Positions 60,361-62,293 of a stretch of 62,293 nt of DNA are shown here, piece by piece. The stretch is taken from assembly GCA_016930155.1 (NCBI GenBank), contig JAFGHL010000074.1, forward strand, positions 1 to 62,293, in the 5' to 3' direction. The translations under genes and the position numbers were made by a program. Below the pieces are notes generated by a model. It was not told the origin of the DNA. It was given only the letters and a program-made list of their open reading frames with translations, and did no database searches. Source of the DNA: Dehalococcoidia bacterium (lineage in GTDB: Bacteria; Chloroflexota; Dehalococcoidia; GIF9; UBA5629). How positions within the stretch are numbered: position 1 is the stretch's first letter; every line of letters starts with the position of its first letter.

Positions 60361-61533
60361 TTAGTTCTTTAAGATTACCCCCTTCTGCGCAAGTGCGTCA
60401 ATCCCGGCCCTGTCATATCCGAGCTCCTCGAGTATCTCAACGGTGTGTTCACCCAGCAGCGGAGCTCTGACGGCCTCTATTCGCTCGATGTCTGAGGGCC
60501 AGGCCGGCAGATTGGCAAGCTTTACTTTGCCGACACCCGGGTAATCCATGTCGAAAAAAATGTGCCTGGCAGTCACCTGTGGATCGTCAAGCACTTCCGG
60601 TATCTCGCGCACGGTCGCGCAGGGGACGCCGGCCTTCTCCATCTTCCGGATTATTTCGCCGGAGGGCAATTTACGTAAGGACAAAGCAATTTGGTTCGCC
60701 AGTTCATTGCGGTGCGCCAGCCTGCTCTGCGCGCTTGAATATTCCGGACGCCGTGCCAGGTCATCCATGTCCAGTGCGTGGCAGAAGGCCTGCCAGAACT
60801 TATCGTTGGTGACACCTACGAAAACATATTTGTCCGCCGACTGAAAACACTGGTAGGGAGCGAAGGCGGGATTGGCTGAACCCATCCTGGGCGTAACAAA
60901 TCCCGTCAATGCGTAACCGGAGATGAAAGAAGACATGAAATAGACGGCGGTGTCGAAAAAGGATGCGTCTATCAATTGTCCCCTGCCCGTTTTCTCCCTT
61001 GCTATTACTGCCAGCAATACACCGTAGGCGGCCAGGAATGCTGTAGGGAGACCGATAATATTGGAGGGTATACGCACCGGAGGGCCGTCCGCTTCGCCTG
61101 TAATCGACATCAAGCCGGACATGGCGTGGATGACAGGGTCATAGGCCGGCTTCTGCCGGTAGGGTCCGGTCTGTCCGAAGCCGGAGACCGAGCAGTAGAT
61201 GATGCGCGGATTGATCTTATTGATCTCGCTGTAGCCGATGCCCAGCTTCTCAGCTGTGCCCGGGGTGAAGCTCTCGAGCATTATATCTGCTTTGGAAGCA
61301 AGCCGGAGGGCGATCTCCCTGCCCTCGGGGGTTTGCAGATTGAGCGCAAGGCTGCGTTTGTTGCGGTTAATATTATAAAAAGCCAGGACGGTAAGTCCCT
61401 GTCGGAAAGGATCACCCTGATGAGATTCTATTTTTATCACGTCCGCGCCAGCCTGCGCCAGCATCAGGCCGCAGGTCGGGCCGTCCCCCGCGTGTGAGAA
61501 ATCAAGCACCTTCAGTCCCTTAAGAGGATACAT
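60361..61533 (-). CDS. Family III CoA-transferase (CaiB/BaiF), copy 4
   Basis: 390 residues from ATG at 61533 behind AAGGAGG. LKVLDFSHAGDGPTCGLMLAQAGADVIKIE, RNKRSLALNLQTPEGRE, IMLESFTPGTAEKLGIGY and GRGQLIDASFFDT with the catalytic Asp. Separate from the cluster at 46-50 kb and upstream of hisA, an odd partner; the coupling may be accidental. Confidence 0.89.
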   Translation of the reverse strand: MYPLKGLKVLDFSHAGDGPTCGLMLAQAGADVIKIESHQGDPFRQGLTVLAFYNINRNKRSLALNLQTPEGREIALRLASKADIMLESFTPGTAEKLGIGYSEINKINPRIIYCSVSGFGQTGPYRQKPAYDPVIHAMSGLMSITGEADGPPVRIPSNIIGLPTAFLAAYGVLLAVIAREKTGRGQLIDASFFDTAVYFMSSFISGYALTGFVTPRMGSANPAFAPYQCFQSADKYVFVGVTNDKFWQAFCHALDMDDLARRPEYSSAQSRLAHRNELANQIALSLRKLPSGEIIRKMEKAGVPCATVREIPEVLDDPQVTARHIFFDMDYPGVGKVKLANLPAWPSDIERIEAVRAPLLGEHTVEILEELGYDRAGIDALAQKGVILKN

Positions 61534-61628
61534 ATTGACCTCCTTGGCAGACAAGAAATCGAAAATATTTATACCACTATATATCGTTGTTTACAATGCC
61601 TGGAACACAGTATATGTTATTTTTACCA

Positions 61629-61657
61629 TTGACTTAGAAAAAAGGGAAATGTATACT
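61629..61657 (+). promoter_or_regulatory. Promoter of dnaN
   Basis: TTGACT (61629-61634), 17 bases, TATACT (61652-61657), with an A/T-rich upstream region. Start site near 61664, about 23 bases before the ATG. Confidence 0.75.
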
Positions 61658-61686
61658 GAGGTCAAATTAGTAACGGGGGGAATTCT

Positions 61687-62293
61687 ATGAAGCTGTCGTG
61701 TCTGCAGGAAAATCTGAATAAAGGCCTCGGCATCATAGGCAGGGCGGTAGCATCCAGGACGACTCTGCCCATTACCCAGAATGTGCTTATAGCCACCGAT
61801 GAAAAGCAGCTCAAGCTGGCGGCCACCAATCTGGAGATAGCCATCAGTTGCTGGATCGGGGCAAAGATAGAGAGCGAGGGTTCCATCACCATTCCTGCAC
61901 GCGTATTGACCGAGTTCGTAGCTTCGCTGCCCAGCGATGTCATCAGCGTTAACCTCAAGCACCATACGCTTGAGCTTAAGAGCGGCCGTTACGAGGCCAG
62001 GATCAACGGGCTGGACGCCGCCGATTTCCCGCCCATCCCCCAGGTGGGTGACGGCTTCAGCACCAGGGTCAAGGCCGAGGATCTCAAGCAGGCTATCAGC
62101 CAGGTGGCATTCGCCGCCGCCACCGAGGAGTCGCGTCCTGTTTTAACAGGTGTGCAGACGGAGTTCGAGGGCAGCAAGCTGACTATGGCCGCCGCCGACG
62201 GGTTCAGGCTGGCCGTGCACCGCACCGACCTGTCCGAGCCGGTCAAAGAGAAGGTATCTATGATCATACCGGCCAAGGCCTATCACGAGCTCA
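61687..62293 (+). CDS. dnaN: DNA polymerase III beta clamp (DnaN), 5' part
   Basis: The first 202 codons run open to the window end, so the gene is cut by the window, not broken. MKLSCLQENLNKGLGIIGRAVASR, TTLPITQNVLIAT, ARVLTEFVASLP, then DAADFPPIP and TAAADGFRLAVHRTD-like ADGFRLAVHRTDL at the start of domain 2 are standard beta-clamp stretches. The ring clamp tethers the replicative polymerase. The ATG follows GGGGGG. No dnaA or oriC is visible upstream. Confidence 0.93.
   Translation, partial: MKLSCLQENLNKGLGIIGRAVASRTTLPITQNVLIATDEKQLKLAATNLEIAISCWIGAKIESEGSITIPARVLTEFVASLPSDVISVNLKHHTLELKSGRYEARINGLDAADFPPIPQVGDGFSTRVKAEDLKQAISQVAFAAATEESRPVLTGVQTEFEGSKLTMAAADGFRLAVHRTDLSEPVKEKVSMIIPAKAYHEL

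Noticed and set aside
61560..61690. Replication origin beside dnaN
   Set aside because: No dnaA gene, no cluster of DnaA-box-like sequences, only a normal promoter.

Overview
The window is bacterial chromosomal DNA, gene dense and mostly GC-rich, with about 56 protein genes and no rRNA, tRNA or CRISPR array that I can see. The gene content (AmrS-AmrB-AmrA set, FtsZ-like protein beside RarA, many CaiB/BaiF CoA-transferases, SDRs, DUF35/thiolase pairs, indolepyruvate oxidoreductase, B12-dependent acyl-CoA mutase) suits an anaerobic heterotroph. Uncultured Dehalococcoidia (Chloroflexota) is my best guess, but this is inference from gene content only.

Layout. 0.2-8.5 kb is housekeeping: HdeD-like membrane protein, amrS-amrB-amrA, a divergent tubulin/FtsZ-like protein, rarA, a hydrolase, a TPR lipoprotein and a P-loop kinase. 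8.5-13.9 kb is an AT-rich island with two converging transcription units: a winged-helix protein plus a 777-aa GHKL-type ATPase, facing a ribbon-helix-helix protein plus a DNA methyltransferase. It looks like a horizontally acquired modification/defence locus with no recognisable nuclease. 13.9-17.4 kb holds a nitroreductase, a membrane M28 peptidase and an NDP-forming acyl-CoA synthetase alpha-type protein.

17.4-28.9 kb is a minus-strand operon read from a TetR gene (saccharopine dehydrogenase-like, acyl-CoA ligase, an IorA-GltD-ferredoxin fusion, IorB, a second saccharopine dehydrogenase-like protein, SDR), divergent from an APC amino-acid permease. Two identical 14-base operator cores lie in the divergent region, each beside a good sigma70-type promoter. 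I infer amino-acid or 2-oxoacid uptake and oxidation coupled to ferredoxin and NAD(P)H.

29-35.5 kb has a DUF35/thiolase pair, a lipase-type esterase, typA, a beta-propeller lipoprotein and a lactonase-like protein. 35.5-58.5 kb looks like a large carboxylic-acid catabolic region: B12-binding subunit, MmgE/PrpD, GntR/UTRA regulator, three SDRs, TRAP transporter, acyl-CoA mutase large subunit, an unknown protein, three family III CoA-transferases, amidohydrolase, epimerase, DUF35/thiolase pair, fused family I CoA-transferase, MeaB, crotonase-fold protein and another SDR. A TGTTATA-centred motif recurs at five promoters across it and may be the GntR operator. The chemistry suggested is import of a carboxylate, CoA transfer, oxidation and retro-aldol or thiolytic cleavage, and carbon-skeleton rearrangement by the B12 mutase. 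The substrate is not identifiable from sequence. 58.6-61.5 kb holds a flavoprotein, hisI, hisA and a fourth family III CoA-transferase; dnaN starts at 61687 behind a consensus promoter and runs off the window.

A family of about 57-bp palindromic repeats (GTAGGGGCG ends, internal GGGCGGGTTTT hairpin) sits at gene 3' ends and supplies the TAG stop codon of several genes. No gene-free stretch exceeds 300 bases.
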